64,000 nt of DNA from Alteripontixanthobacter sp. GTDB lineage: Bacteria > Pseudomonadota > Alphaproteobacteria > Sphingomonadales > Sphingomonadaceae. The translations under genes were made by a program, and so were the position numbers. Position 1 is the stretch's first letter, and each line of letters opens with the position of its first letter. The DNA lies in contig JBDVPM010000008.1 in NCBI GenBank assembly GCA_039968605.1, positions 1,912,968-1,976,967 of the forward strand. The letters are read 5' to 3'. Positions 8,971-18,251 of this stretch are shown one piece after another. Under the pieces are notes generated by a model. It was not told where the DNA came from and made no database searches. It saw nothing but the letters and a program-made list of their open reading frames with translations.

Positions 8971-10134
8971 TTACATACTGCGCGCAATCACCATTTTCAT
9001 GATCTCGTTCGACCCGCCATAGATGCGGCTGATGCGGCTGTCGCGGTACATGCGGGCAATGGGGTAATCGTTGATATAGCCCGATCCGCCGTGCAGTTGC
9101 AGGCACTTGTCGACCACTTCGCCCTGCAATTCGGTAATCCAGTATTTCGCCATGCAGGCGGTCGGCACATCCAGCTTTCCTTCGAGGTGCTTCGCGATGC
9201 AATCATTGACAAAGATGCGCGCCGCAGTGCCCCGCGCCTTCAAATCGGCGAGCGTGAACTGGGTGTTCTGAAAATCCCAGATCGTCTTGCCGAACGCCTT
9301 GCGATCCTTGGTGAAGGCAACCGTTTCTTCCAGCGCCCGCTCAATCACTGTCATGCCGCCCATCGCGATGATCAGGCGTTCCTGCGGAAGCTCGCCCATC
9401 AGCTGGTAGAAGCCCTTGCCCTCTTCCCCGCCCAGCACCGCATCGGACGGCACGAAGACATCGTCGAAGAACAGTTCGCTGGTATCCTGCGCATCCAGCC
9501 CGATCTTATCGAGCTTCTTGCCGCGCTGGAAACCCTCGGCCCCCTCGGTTTCCAGCAGCATCAGCGAGATACCCTTGGCCCGCTCCGCCGGATCGGTCTT
9601 GGCGACGACAATGACGAAATCGGCGATCTGGCCATTGGAGATATAGGTCTTGGCCCCGTTTAACCGGTAGCCGTTGCCATCCTTCAGCGCCGTGGTGGTG
9701 ATGGATTGAAGGTCCGAACCGACGCCCGGTTCGGTCATGGCAATGGCGCTGACCAATTCGCCGGAAACCAGCTTGGGTAGATATTTCTTCTTCTGCTCCT
9801 CGGTCCCGTGGCGCACAAGATAGGGCAGGATGATGGTGTTGTGCAGGCTGGCCGCAAAGCCTTCAACGGCGTGTTTGCCCTGCTGGTCGATAACGACCAT
9901 CTCATGCCGGAAATCGCCGCCATGACCGCCATATTCCTCGGGCACCGAGGTGCCCAGCAACCCGGCCTGGCCGGCCTCGGTCCAGAACTCGCGCTCGACC
10001 TGGCCATCCTCGCGCCATTTCAGCACGCGCTTTTCCGGCGCCTTGTCGGCGTAGAACTTGCCCACGGCATCGGCGAAGATCGAGATTTCCTCGTCTTCCA
10101 TGAATTCGGGCTGGGGGACATCGATCACTGGCAT
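8971..10134 (-). CDS. Acyl-CoA dehydrogenase
   Basis: A flavoprotein of 387 residues catalysing the first dehydrogenation of beta-oxidation in the cytoplasm, passing electrons to ETF. It shows the ACAD signature AIAMTEPGVGSDL, the middle-domain motif NGAKTYISNG, and the C-terminal FAD/substrate motif LQLHGGSGYINDYPIARMYR with IYGGSNEI near the end. It runs in the same direction as the second dehydrogenase upstream (10244), 109 bases apart, and the two are clearly paralogous. The pairing with a racemase-like CoA enzyme upstream suggests branched-chain or isoprenoid acyl-CoA substrates. Confidence 0.93.
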   Translation of the reverse strand: MPVIDVPQPEFMEDEEISIFADAVGKFYADKAPEKRVLKWREDGQVEREFWTEAGQAGLLGTSVPEEYGGHGGDFRHEMVVIDQQGKHAVEGFAASLHNTIILPYLVRHGTEEQKKKYLPKLVSGELVSAIAMTEPGVGSDLQSITTTALKDGNGYRLNGAKTYISNGQIADFVIVVAKTDPAERAKGISLMLLETEGAEGFQRGKKLDKIGLDAQDTSELFFDDVFVPSDAVLGGEEGKGFYQLMGELPQERLIIAMGGMTVIERALEETVAFTKDRKAFGKTIWDFQNTQFTLADLKARGTAARIFVNDCIAKHLEGKLDVPTACMAKYWITELQGEVVDKCLQLHGGSGYINDYPIARMYRDSRISRIYGGSNEIMKMVIARSM

Positions 10135-10243
10135 TGGTTTCTCCGTAATAGCCCTTCGCGGCTCTCAGCTTGAGCGGTTTGGAATTTCTCGCGCCCCCTC
10201 CCGCTCGTCCTGAAGAGCGAGGACAAAGTCAGATCTGGAAGGT

Positions 10244-11386
10244 TCAAATCTCGCGGCTGACGACTTCCTTCATGATTTCGCTGGTTCCGCCATAGATGCG
10301 CTGCACGCGCGCATCGCGCCACAGCCGGGCGATCATATATTCGTTCATATAGCCCGCCCCGCCATGCAGCTGCAGCGCGGTATCGACACAATCCCACTGC
10401 ATCTCGGTATGCCACAGCTTGGCTGCGCTCGCCTGGCCGGTGGTCAGTTCGCCCGCCAGATGCCGGGTGATCGCCCAGTCGAGATGCGCCCAGCCGACCT
10501 GCAGCTTCGCCTTAAGATCGGCCAGGGTGAAGCGGGTGTTCTGGAATTCGAACACAGTCTTGCCGAACGCCTTGCGCTCTTTCACGAACTTCACCGCCTC
10601 GTCGAAAGCCCGCTGCGCGCCGGCCTGCGCGCCAACCGCGATGGACAGGCGTTCCTGCGGCAGTTCCTCCATCAAGTGAATGAAGCCGCGATTCTCGGCG
10701 CCCAATATGGCGGATTTCGGTACGCGGACATCGGTGAAGAACAATTCGCTCGTATCGGCGGAATGCTGCCCGATCTTGTCGAGGTTGCGGCCACGCTCGA
10801 ACCCTTCGGCATCGGCATCGACCAGCACCAGCGACGTGCCCTTGGCGCCGGCACTCGGGTCCGTCTTGGCGACCACGATCACCACGTCGGCATTCTGCCC
10901 ATTGGTGATGTAGGTCTTGGAGCCATTGACGATCAGATGATCGCCATCTTCCTTGGCGGTGGTACGAATACCTTGCAGGTCGCTGCCCGCGCCGGGCTCG
11001 GTCATGGCAATGGCGGAGATAACCTCGCCCGAGATCATGCCGGGAAGGTATTTCTCCTGCTGCTCCGGCGTGCCCAGCCGCTCGAAATAATTGACGGTAA
11101 TATCGTTCTGCAGCGTGAAACCGGCGGCGGTGCCCATATAGGCGAGCTCTTCGGCGACGACGCAGTTGAACCCGAAATCAAGGCCCAGCCCGCCATGTTC
11201 CTCGGCCACGGTGGGGCACAGCATCCCGGCCTCGCCCAGCGCCAGCCACGGCTTACGGCCGACGATCCCCTCGCGCTCGTGATCGTCCAGGAATGGCTCC
11301 ATATGTTCGGCCAGAACCTTGCGCACGGTGCCGCGAAAGGCCTCGTGATCTTCGGAATAGGCGGTGCGGTGGGCAGTATCGAGCAT
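10244..11386 (-). CDS. Acyl-CoA dehydrogenase (second copy)
   Basis: A protein of 380 residues, paralogous to the dehydrogenase at 8971. It carries AIAMTEPGAGSDL, NGSKTYITNG, and the C-terminal LQLHGGAGYMNEYMIARLWR with IYGGTSEI. It is separated by 11 bases from the CaiB/BaiF gene upstream on the same strand, so the two are probably translated from one message. The two ACADs might form a heteromeric enzyme, as known for some steroid side-chain dehydrogenases, but nothing in the sequence settles that. No truncation is visible. Confidence 0.93.
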   Translation of the reverse strand: MLDTAHRTAYSEDHEAFRGTVRKVLAEHMEPFLDDHEREGIVGRKPWLALGEAGMLCPTVAEEHGGLGLDFGFNCVVAEELAYMGTAAGFTLQNDITVNYFERLGTPEQQEKYLPGMISGEVISAIAMTEPGAGSDLQGIRTTAKEDGDHLIVNGSKTYITNGQNADVVIVVAKTDPSAGAKGTSLVLVDADAEGFERGRNLDKIGQHSADTSELFFTDVRVPKSAILGAENRGFIHLMEELPQERLSIAVGAQAGAQRAFDEAVKFVKERKAFGKTVFEFQNTRFTLADLKAKLQVGWAHLDWAITRHLAGELTTGQASAAKLWHTEMQWDCVDTALQLHGGAGYMNEYMIARLWRDARVQRIYGGTSEIMKEVVSREI

Positions 11387-11397
11387 GGGGGTGTCCT

Positions 11398-12546
11398 TCA
11401 GGAAATCGTGCCATCGCTGCGCGCGGCGGCGATCTTGTTCTCGTCCCAGCCAAGCTCGGCCAGGATGGTATCGGTGTCGCTGCCGGGCATGGCCGCAGGC
11501 TGCGGCTGGGCGGCAGGTGTTCCGGCAAAGCGCGGCGCGGGTGCGGGCTGCGGATCGCCGTCCACTTCGACAAAGGTGCCGCGCGCCCGGTTATGCGGAT
11601 GCGCCACCGCCTCGCTCATGGTCAGGACCGGGGCGAAGCAGACGTCGGTATGTTCCATCTCGGCGCACCATTCGTCGCGGGTCTTCGATTTGAAAATTTG
11701 CGTCAGGCGATCCTTGAGCTCCGGCCAGGCGGCCTTGTCGTGCTGCGCTGCAAAGCCTTCATCATCGCTCAGCCCGGTGCGGCGCAGCAGTTCGGCATAG
11801 AATTGCGGTTCGATACTGCCGACAGAGATATATTTGCCATCGGCGCATTCATATACATCGTAAAAATGTGCCGCGGTATCGAGCATGTTCGTGCCCGGCT
11901 CCTCGCTCCATACGCCCATGTTTTTCATGCCGTGGATCATGCCCATCAGCGCGGCGCTGCCATCGGTCATCGCTGCATCGATCACCTGCCCCTTGCCGCC
12001 TCTGGCAACGGCCAGCAGTCCGGCCACCATCCCGAAGGCGAGCATCATTCCCCCGCCACCGAAATCGCCGACCATGTTGATCGGCGGGACCGGCTTCTCG
12101 CCAGCCCTGCCGAAATGGGCGAGCGCGCCTGCCAAGGCGATATAGTTGATATCGTGCCCGGCCGCCTGCGCATAAGGCCCATCCTGGCCCCAGCCGGTCA
12201 TCCGCCCGTAAACCAGCTTCGGATTATCGGAAAGCAGCAGCTCGGGCCCCAGCCCCAGCCGTTCCATCACGCCCGGACGGAACCCCTCGATCACGCCATC
12301 GGCACTGGCCGCCAATTCGCGGGCGAGCGCCACGCCTTCTGCCGACTTAAGGTTCAGCGCGACCGATTTGCGGCTGCGCCCCAGCACGTCCTTGGTGGAC
12401 ACCGGGGTAGAGCCGCCCTTCGATCCGGTGGCGCGGTCTACCCGGATTACCTCGGCCCCATGATCGGCGAGCATCATGCCGCAAAACGGCCCCGGCCCGA
12501 TCCCGGCAAATTCGATGATACGAATACCGTCCAATACGCCGGACAT
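11398..12546 (-). CDS. CaiB/BaiF CoA-transferase family, probable alpha-methylacyl-CoA racemase
   Basis: A family III CoA enzyme of 382 residues. Two motifs fit the racemase branch: GHDINYIALAG, whose His matches the general base of alpha-methylacyl-CoA racemase, and NMLDTAAHFYDVYE, whose Asp matches the partner base or CoA-transferase nucleophile. The racemase converts (2R)- to (2S)-methylacyl-CoA so that branched acids can enter beta-oxidation. The open frame continues to 12678, but the ATG at 12546 lies five bases after the crotonase stop and begins the conserved segment (LDGIRIIEFAGIGPGPF). It is part of the minus-strand operon with the crotonase and the two dehydrogenases. Confidence 0.88.
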   Translation of the reverse strand: MSGVLDGIRIIEFAGIGPGPFCGMMLADHGAEVIRVDRATGSKGGSTPVSTKDVLGRSRKSVALNLKSAEGVALARELAASADGVIEGFRPGVMERLGLGPELLLSDNPKLVYGRMTGWGQDGPYAQAAGHDINYIALAGALAHFGRAGEKPVPPINMVGDFGGGGMMLAFGMVAGLLAVARGGKGQVIDAAMTDGSAALMGMIHGMKNMGVWSEEPGTNMLDTAAHFYDVYECADGKYISVGSIEPQFYAELLRRTGLSDDEGFAAQHDKAAWPELKDRLTQIFKSKTRDEWCAEMEHTDVCFAPVLTMSEAVAHPHNRARGTFVEVDGDPQPAPAPRFAGTPAAQPQPAAMPGSDTDTILAELGWDENKIAAARSDGTIS

Positions 12547-12551
12547 CTGGC

Positions 12552-13325
12552 TTACTTGCCCTTCCAGTTGGGCGCGCGCTTCTCTGCAAATGCCAGAGAG
12601 CCTTCGCGCGCATCTTCGGACATGAACACCTGCGGCAGCAGCTTGGCCTGCTCGGTCCACATTTCGTCTTTCGACCAATCCTGCGAATCGACGATGATCT
12701 GCTTGGACACTTTCACCGCCAGCGGGCCATTGGCGGTAATCGCCTTGGCCAGCTCCAGCGCGGCATCCAATGCCGGCCCGTCGGTAAGGCGGTTGACCAG
12801 CCCGAGTTCATACGCCCGCGCCGCATCGATAAAGTCGCCGGTCAGCGCCAGCTCCATCGCCACCTTGGGCGAGATCATCTTGGGTAGCTTCATCAGCCCG
12901 CCCGCTGCCGCGGCCAGCCCGCGCTTGGCCTCCGGAATGCCGAATTTCGCGTCCTTGTTGGCCACGATCATGTCGCAGCTGATCATCAGCTCCATACCGC
13001 CAGCCAGAGCATAGCCCTCGACAGCGGCGATCAGCGGCTTGACCGGGCCTTTCTCCGTCAGCCCGCCGAAACCGCGCCCTTCGACGCTGGGAGTCTCGCC
13101 GCGCAGGAATCCCTTGAGGTCCATCCCGGAACAGAAAGTGCCGCCCGCGCCGGTCAGGATACCGACCCGCAGATCGTCTTCCGCATCGAGCCGGTCCAGC
13201 GCCGCCGCGATGCCTTCGGACGCGGCCTTGGTCATGGCGTTCTTGGCTTCGGGACGATTGATCGTGATAATCAGCACCCCATCACGGGCTTCGGTCAGGA
13301 CTTGCTGGGTCTGGTTTTCGCTCAT
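12552..13325 (-). CDS. Enoyl-CoA hydratase/isomerase (crotonase)
   Basis: A protein of 257 residues. The first oxyanion-hole motif is GGTFCSGMDL near residue 62, the second is ALAGGMELMISCDM, and GIPEAKRGL carries a candidate catalytic Glu. It hydrates enoyl-CoA or shifts a double bond. It heads the minus-strand operon crotonase, racemase-like enzyme, ACAD, ACAD. A 107-base gap separates it from the divergent thiolase gene, so the two arms of the beta-oxidation island probably share a regulatory region. Confidence 0.92.
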   Translation of the reverse strand: MSENQTQQVLTEARDGVLIITINRPEAKNAMTKAASEGIAAALDRLDAEDDLRVGILTGAGGTFCSGMDLKGFLRGETPSVEGRGFGGLTEKGPVKPLIAAVEGYALAGGMELMISCDMIVANKDAKFGIPEAKRGLAAAAGGLMKLPKMISPKVAMELALTGDFIDAARAYELGLVNRLTDGPALDAALELAKAITANGPLAVKVSKQIIVDSQDWSKDEMWTEQAKLLPQVFMSEDAREGSLAFAEKRAPNWKGK

Positions 13326-13432
13326 CGGGGCTGCCTCTCCATTTTAACTTGCAACTTATCTTGACCCCATTGCTGGCCAAGGCTTACGCATGCGTCAACC
13401 GGATTCTTGGGAACATCGAAAGAGGATAGCAC

Positions 13433-14701
13433 ATGGCAGAAGCTTACATCATCGACGCGGTCCGCACGCCGCGCGGCATCGGCAAGGTCGGCAAGGGCGC
13501 GCTGGCACAGCAGCACCCGCAGCACCTCGCCGCCACCGTCCTCAAAGCCATCAAGGACCGCAATAATCTCGATACCAGCACTGTCGACGATGTGATCTGG
13601 TCCACCTCCACCCAAAAGGGCAAGCAGGCGGGCGACCTTGGCCGGATGGCGGCACTCGATGCCGGATTCGACATTACGTCGTCAGGCACCACGCTGGACC
13701 GGTTTTGCGGTGGCGGCATCACCACAGTGAACTTCGCTGCGGCGCAGGTTATGTCCGGCATGGAAGATTGCGTAATCGCCGGCGGTACGGAGATGATGAG
13801 CTACACCTCCGAAATGGCCAAGGAAGACATGGCGGCAGGCAAAGGGCCGATGATGATGGGCAGCGGCAATGACCGGCTGCAAAAGGTCCACCCGCAAAGC
13901 CACCAGGGTATGTGCGGCGATGCCATCGCCAGCATGGAAGGCTATAGCCGCGAAGAACTCGACGAGGTCGGCTATCGCAGCCAGCAACGCGCCGATGCCG
14001 CGATCAAGGACGGCCGCTTCGACAAGAGCATCGTGCCGGTTGTCGATGATGAGGGCAATGTGGTGCTGGATCACGAAGAATATCCACGCCCGGAAACCAC
14101 GCGCGAAGGTCTGGCCGAGCTCAACCCCGCTTTCGCCAAGCTGGCCGATGTGCCGCTCGACCAGTCGGGCACCACGTTCCGGGGCCTGATCAACCAGAAA
14201 TATCCCGGTCTTGAAATCAAGCATTTCCACCATGCGGGTAATTCCTCCGGCGTGGTCGATGGCGCGGCGGCCGTGCTGGTCGCCTCGGAAGACTATGCCA
14301 GGAAAAACGGCCTCACCCCGCGGGCGCGGATCGTGGCGACGGCCAATATGGGTGATGATCCCACGTTGATGCTCAACGCTCCGGTTCCGGCGGCAAAGAA
14401 GGTGCTGGAAAAGGCCGGACTGACGCTGGACGATATCGACCTGTTCGAAATCAACGAAGCTTTTGCAGTCGTGGCGCATAAATTCGTCACCGATCTGGGC
14501 CTGGATTGGGACAAGGTGAACGTGAATGGCGGCTCTATCGCGCTGGGCCACCCGATCGGGGCGACCGGGTCGATCCTGATCGGCACCATCGTCGACGAGC
14601 TGGAGCGGACCGGCGGTCGTTACGGCCTCGTCACCATGTGTGCAGCCGGCGGCATGGCCCCGGCAATCATCGTGGAGCGCGTAGACGGCTTCGCTTCCTG
14701 A
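13433..14701 (+). CDS. Acetyl-CoA C-acyltransferase (thiolase)
   Basis: A protein of 422 residues with all thiolase landmarks: the acyl-accepting cysteine in DRFCGGG near residue 91, the His of NVNGGSIALGHPIGATGS, and the second cysteine in TMCAAGGMAP. It cleaves 3-ketoacyl-CoA to acetyl- or propionyl-CoA plus the shortened acyl-CoA. It is somewhat longer than classical FadA (about 390) because of an insertion in the loop domain. Its stop shares one base with the ATG of the SDR gene (TGATG), so the two are coupled. It forms the forward arm of the island divergent from the crotonase operon. Confidence 0.93.
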   Translation: MAEAYIIDAVRTPRGIGKVGKGALAQQHPQHLAATVLKAIKDRNNLDTSTVDDVIWSTSTQKGKQAGDLGRMAALDAGFDITSSGTTLDRFCGGGITTVNFAAAQVMSGMEDCVIAGGTEMMSYTSEMAKEDMAAGKGPMMMGSGNDRLQKVHPQSHQGMCGDAIASMEGYSREELDEVGYRSQQRADAAIKDGRFDKSIVPVVDDEGNVVLDHEEYPRPETTREGLAELNPAFAKLADVPLDQSGTTFRGLINQKYPGLEIKHFHHAGNSSGVVDGAAAVLVASEDYARKNGLTPRARIVATANMGDDPTLMLNAPVPAAKKVLEKAGLTLDDIDLFEINEAFAVVAHKFVTDLGLDWDKVNVNGGSIALGHPIGATGSILIGTIVDELERTGGRYGLVTMCAAGGMAPAIIVERVDGFAS

Positions 14702-15603
14702 TGGACACGTCCATGCTGATGTTTCGCGAGGATCTGCTCGAAGGCGAGCGGATCCTGTTGACCGGCGGCGGGACGGGGCTTGGGCGCGAAATGGCCGAGG
14801 CGTTTCTGAAGCTTGGCGCAGATGTCCATATTTGCGGCCGGCGAGCGGCGGTGGTGCAGCAAACTGCCGATGAGCTGATGCAGCGTCATGGCGGGCAGGT
14901 GGTCGCCCATGGCTGCGACATTCGCGATCCTGCCGCGATCACCGCAATGGTCGATGCGATCTGGGCCGATGGCGGCGCGCTGACCGGCGTGGTCAACAAT
15001 GCGGCAGGCAATTTCATCAGCCGCACCGAAGACCTGTCGGTCGGCGGCTTCAACGCCATTTCGGATATCGTCTTTCGCGGTACGTTCTACGTCACGCTGG
15101 ACATTGGCAAGCGGCTGATTGCGGAAGGGAAAGGTGCCAGCTTCCTGTCGATCCTCACCACTTGGGTTTGGAATGGCAGCGCCTTCACCGTACCTTCCGC
15201 GATGAGTAAGGCGGGCATCAACACCATGAACCAGAGCCTGGCGGTTGAATGGGCGCGTTATGGAATGCGCTTCAACGCCATTGCCCCGGGCGCATTTCCG
15301 ACGAAGGGCATGTCCAGCAGGCTGGATCCGGACGGCGCCAGGTCGGGTTCCAATGCAGAGGGCGGCAACCCGATGGGCCGGGTTGGCGAAATGCACGAAC
15401 TCGCTAATCTGGCGGTGTTCCTGTTGGCCCCGGGGGCGGAGTATCTCAACGGCCAGACCATCGCCATCGACGGGGCGGGATATCAGGCCAATGGCGGCAA
15501 TTTCTGGCAGACTCTGCAAGGTCTGGGCGATGCCGAATGGCAAGCAATCCGCGAAACGATCAAGGCAGGAAACGCCAAAGACAAGGCGAGCCGAACCGGT
15601 TAG
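14701..15603 (+). CDS. SDR family oxidoreductase, 2,4-dienoyl-CoA reductase-like
   Basis: A protein of 300 residues with the cofactor motif TGGGTGLG near residue 22 and the NNAAG motif. At the active site it reads PSAMSKAG, with Ser where classical SDRs have the Tyr of YxxxK while the Lys is kept. 2,4-dienoyl-CoA reductases have the same type of departure, which with the operon context (thiolase) supports a role in unsaturated acyl-CoA degradation with NADPH. The open frame extends back to 14506 inside the thiolase; the ATG at 14701 gives the TGATG coupling and a normal N-terminus. Confidence 0.85.
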   Translation: MDTSMLMFREDLLEGERILLTGGGTGLGREMAEAFLKLGADVHICGRRAAVVQQTADELMQRHGGQVVAHGCDIRDPAAITAMVDAIWADGGALTGVVNNAAGNFISRTEDLSVGGFNAISDIVFRGTFYVTLDIGKRLIAEGKGASFLSILTTWVWNGSAFTVPSAMSKAGINTMNQSLAVEWARYGMRFNAIAPGAFPTKGMSSRLDPDGARSGSNAEGGNPMGRVGEMHELANLAVFLLAPGAEYLNGQTIAIDGAGYQANGGNFWQTLQGLGDAEWQAIRETIKAGNAKDKASRTG

Positions 15604-15626
15604 AGCCGTTCGCCGGAGGGCCCATC

Positions 15627-16694
15627 ATGGCAAACGAGCGAACTGCAAAATTCGAGATCGGCGGACTGGCGGTTTTCCTGGCCCTGATAACCGCTGCCTT
15701 GCTGTTCATCGCGTGGCCGTTCATCGGCGCGCTGATATGGGCCGCGCTCGCGGCCATCATGTTCCAGCCGCTCTATCGGCGCATCCTCTCGCGGATGGGC
15801 GGGCGCGACAATTGGGCTGCGGTTACCACCCTGCTGATCATCACGGTCGCGGTGATCATTCCGACATTCGTGATCGGCAGTATGATCCTGGAACAGGCGG
15901 TGTCGCTTTATATCGGCCTGCGCGAGCGTGAGATCGATACGGCGGGCATTTTCATCGGGACTTACGAGGCACTGCCCGGCCAGCTGCGGCTATTGATCGA
16001 CGAAGCGGGTTATGGCGATATCGCTTCGCTGCGCGCGAAGCTTACCGAGTTTGCCCGCGCCAGCGCCGGAGCGGTTGCATCATACCTTCTGGCATTGGGC
16101 GGCAGCGCTTTGTCCTGGATCCTCGCTTTTGCGGTCGGTCTTTATGCAACTTTCTTCTTGCTGCGCGATGGCGAGCATGTCGGCCGCCAGGTGGCCCGCG
16201 CTTTGCCATTGCGGCCAGCAACCGCCGCAGCGCTGTCGGAAAACTTCGTCATGACGGTGCGCGCCACGATCAAGGGGTCGGTCGTGGTCGGCGTGGTCCA
16301 GGGGATGCTGGGTGCCATCACTTTCTGGATTGTCGGATTGCCATCTGTCCTGCTGTTCGGCCTGTTGATGGCGATCTTCTCGCTGTTACCGGCACTCGGC
16401 CCCGCCATCGTGTGGGGTCCGGCGGCGATCTACCTGTTTGCCACCGGCGCCGTCTGGGAAGGCGTGGTTGTCGTGGCTTCGGGTATTGTGGTGATCGGCA
16501 TGGCCGACAATCTACTGCGGCCGATATTGGTGGGGCGCGATACCGGATTGCCGGACTGGATCGTGCTGGTCACGACGCTGGGCGGCATTGCCACGCTGGG
16601 TCTCAGCGGGATCGTGATCGGGCCGGTCGTGGCCGGGCTGTTTCTCACCGGATGGGCGGTTCTGCGTCACGACCGGGAGATTGCGCCGCGCTGA
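15627..16694 (+). CDS. AI-2E family transporter
   Basis: A polytopic membrane protein of 355 residues, about eight helices, with the family's early paired helices and the late motifs PALGPAIVWGPAAIYLF and ADNLLRPILVG. The family covers exporters of varied small molecules and ions; the AI-2 name comes from E. coli TqsA and does not establish the substrate here. The ATG at 15627 is preceded by GGAGG about eight bases upstream; earlier in-frame ATGs fall in the preceding gene. It lies 23 bases after the SDR stop and may be read through from the beta-oxidation arm. It is convergent with the Crp/Fnr gene. Confidence 0.88.
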   Translation: MANERTAKFEIGGLAVFLALITAALLFIAWPFIGALIWAALAAIMFQPLYRRILSRMGGRDNWAAVTTLLIITVAVIIPTFVIGSMILEQAVSLYIGLREREIDTAGIFIGTYEALPGQLRLLIDEAGYGDIASLRAKLTEFARASAGAVASYLLALGGSALSWILAFAVGLYATFFLLRDGEHVGRQVARALPLRPATAAALSENFVMTVRATIKGSVVVGVVQGMLGAITFWIVGLPSVLLFGLLMAIFSLLPALGPAIVWGPAAIYLFATGAVWEGVVVVASGIVVIGMADNLLRPILVGRDTGLPDWIVLVTTLGGIATLGLSGIVIGPVVAGLFLTGWAVLRHDREIAPR

Positions 16695-16700
16695 GGCAGG

Positions 16701-17399
16701 TCAGATATTCTCGACCCGTTCGATCAGGGTTTCGATATCCTCGATCGTGATCGTGCGGCCTTTCTTGCTCACGATCCCTTCGCTGACCAATTCGTTGAAG
16801 GCCCGCGTAACCGTTTCGCGCTGCCCGCCGATCAGGGCGGCGAGTTCCGCGTGGGTCGGCGGGTTGGGAATGGTCGCCCTGTTGCCGTCGGTGCCGACTT
16901 CCATTGCCATCCGGATCAGCTCGCTATCCAGCCGCGCGCGGACCGAACCTGCGGACGCTTCGAACACCTTGTCCGACAGATCGCGAATAATCTCGGCCAT
17001 GCGCGTCATCAGCGCATCGACGATGGCGGCCGAATTTTTGACCAGGTCGCGAAAGGTTGCCGCGGGGATCGTGGCAATGGTCGCATCGCTCAGCGCGATG
17101 ACATTGACCGAGCGCGGTTCCCCGTCGAACGCCGCCAGCTCCCCGAAATGAGTGCCTTCGCGAATCCGGCGATAGCCTACTTCGCGCCCAGCCGCGGAAT
17201 AGCGATTGGCCAGCAGCGTGCCTTCGATCAGCAGATAGACATCGCGCCCGGGATCCTGATGGGCGATGATCGTTTCGCCCTTTTCATGCTCCGCGATGCG
17301 GATGGCGGCGCTTGCTTGTTGCAGCTGTGCGTCCGGCACTTCGGCAAACAAATCAAATTTGCGCAACTCTTCTGGCGAGATGGTGGCCCCGTGTCCCAT
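16701..17399 (-). CDS. Crp/Fnr family transcriptional regulator (cAMP-type effector pocket)
   Basis: A protein of 232 residues with an N-terminal cyclic-nucleotide-binding beta-barrel (about 15-130), a dimerisation helix, and a C-terminal winged helix with THAELAALIGGQRETVTR as the recognition region. The phosphate-binding cassette reads FGELAAFDGEPRS, keeping the Gly-Glu-Leu (86-88) and Arg-Ser (96-97) that contact the cyclic phosphate in E. coli CRP, so nucleotide binding is likely. No Fe-S cysteines are visible. The frame is open to 18155, but that part is antisense to the next gene; the ATG at 17399 matches the domain start. It is divergent from the DyP cluster across 135 bases. Confidence 0.9.
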   Translation of the reverse strand: MGHGATISPEELRKFDLFAEVPDAQLQQASAAIRIAEHEKGETIIAHQDPGRDVYLLIEGTLLANRYSAAGREVGYRRIREGTHFGELAAFDGEPRSVNVIALSDATIATIPAATFRDLVKNSAAIVDALMTRMAEIIRDLSDKVFEASAGSVRARLDSELIRMAMEVGTDGNRATIPNPPTHAELAALIGGQRETVTRAFNELVSEGIVSKKGRTITIEDIETLIERVENI

Positions 17400-17439
17400 G
17401 CTTATGCTGTCCCCAATTCTTCCGGCTGGCTGCCGGTAG

Positions 17440-17452
17440 CTCCAAAATGGAG
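17440..17452. promoter_or_regulatory. Short dyad CTCCA-AAA-TGGAG in the crp/DyP-cluster divergent promoter region
   Basis: A 5-base inverted repeat with a 3-base centre lies midway between the Crp/Fnr ATG (17399) and the ATG of the first DyP-cluster gene (17535). The intergenic region shows no good TGTGA-N6-TCACA site. The dyad is short and could be chance; it is listed as the only symmetric element I see in this divergent promoter. Confidence 0.25.
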
Positions 17453-17534
17453 ATACATGGGTTGATAGATGGCTGCAATTATTCGATAACCATAACCAAG
17501 GGGTCGCGTTCACCGAAAATATTGGGGGCGCACA

Positions 17535-18251
17535 ATGTCGAACGTTGCTGGCAAAGCCTACGGCATGACGGTGATCACACCGATGTCGGGCAAGATGAGC
17601 TGGATCAATCGCTGGGTGTTCCGGGCGACTCGCGCGTTCCCCGGAACGCTGTCGGGATTGATCGGACTGAAGTTCATCCATTTCGCCCGCTGGGTGATCA
17701 TCCGGCGCGACCAATGGCCGGATATGGGTCAGGGCAAGCAGCGGCTCAGCCATGATTGCATGTTGTTCACCAGCAATTTCAACGGCACCTGGGATCAGTA
17801 TATCGATGCGTTTTCGGATGGCATCCCCACCGGGCTGGACCTGTTCTGGTACAAGAACTTCAAATATCCCGGCTCCATCCCGATCACTCCGTTCAAGAAT
17901 TACATCCGCAACAACCAGATCGATACCGATTATTACTACAATGCCACGCCGGGGATCGCCTATCGCGGGCTGACGGCGGCCATGCGGGTGCGCAAGGCCG
18001 TGCTGGCGCTGGAAAAGAAGCACAAGACCGCCAGCGCGGAAGAATTCGCGGAGGCCTGGACGCACTGCATCGCGCACATCCAGAACGATCTGACCACGCA
18101 GGGTTTCGCCCCTGTCGCATCGATCGACACCGATACCGCCGATCATAACCGGCAAGTCTTCGCCTATCGCCAGAAAGGACGTGTGGAAACGCGCGCGCAG
18201 AACGAGGCGGTGGAAGCAATTTTCGCGCAGGAGGTTCCCGCCCGTGGCTAG
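17535..18251 (+). CDS. Conserved-looking protein of unknown function, first gene of DyP cluster
   Basis: A soluble protein of 238 residues that I do not recognise. It is rich in Trp, Tyr and Phe in its centre (WDQYIDAFSDGIPTGLDLFW, then FKYPGSIP) and has a charged C-terminal third. There is no signal peptide and no clear membrane helix apart from a weakly hydrophobic early stretch (GTLSGLIGLKFIHFARWVII). Its 3' end overlaps the next gene by eight bases, and that gene in turn overlaps the DyP gene, so the three are one translational unit. A role as partner or substrate carrier for the peroxidase is inference from context only. Confidence 0.7.
   Translation: MSNVAGKAYGMTVITPMSGKMSWINRWVFRATRAFPGTLSGLIGLKFIHFARWVIIRRDQWPDMGQGKQRLSHDCMLFTSNFNGTWDQYIDAFSDGIPTGLDLFWYKNFKYPGSIPITPFKNYIRNNQIDTDYYYNATPGIAYRGLTAAMRVRKAVLALEKKHKTASAEEFAEAWTHCIAHIQNDLTTQGFAPVASIDTDTADHNRQVFAYRQKGRVETRAQNEAVEAIFAQEVPARG

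Noticed and set aside
17400-17534. Classical CRP site (TGTGA-N6-TCACA) in the Crp/DyP divergent promoter
   Set aside because: I looked for it because the regulator keeps cAMP residues; no convincing match is present, only a short unrelated dyad.
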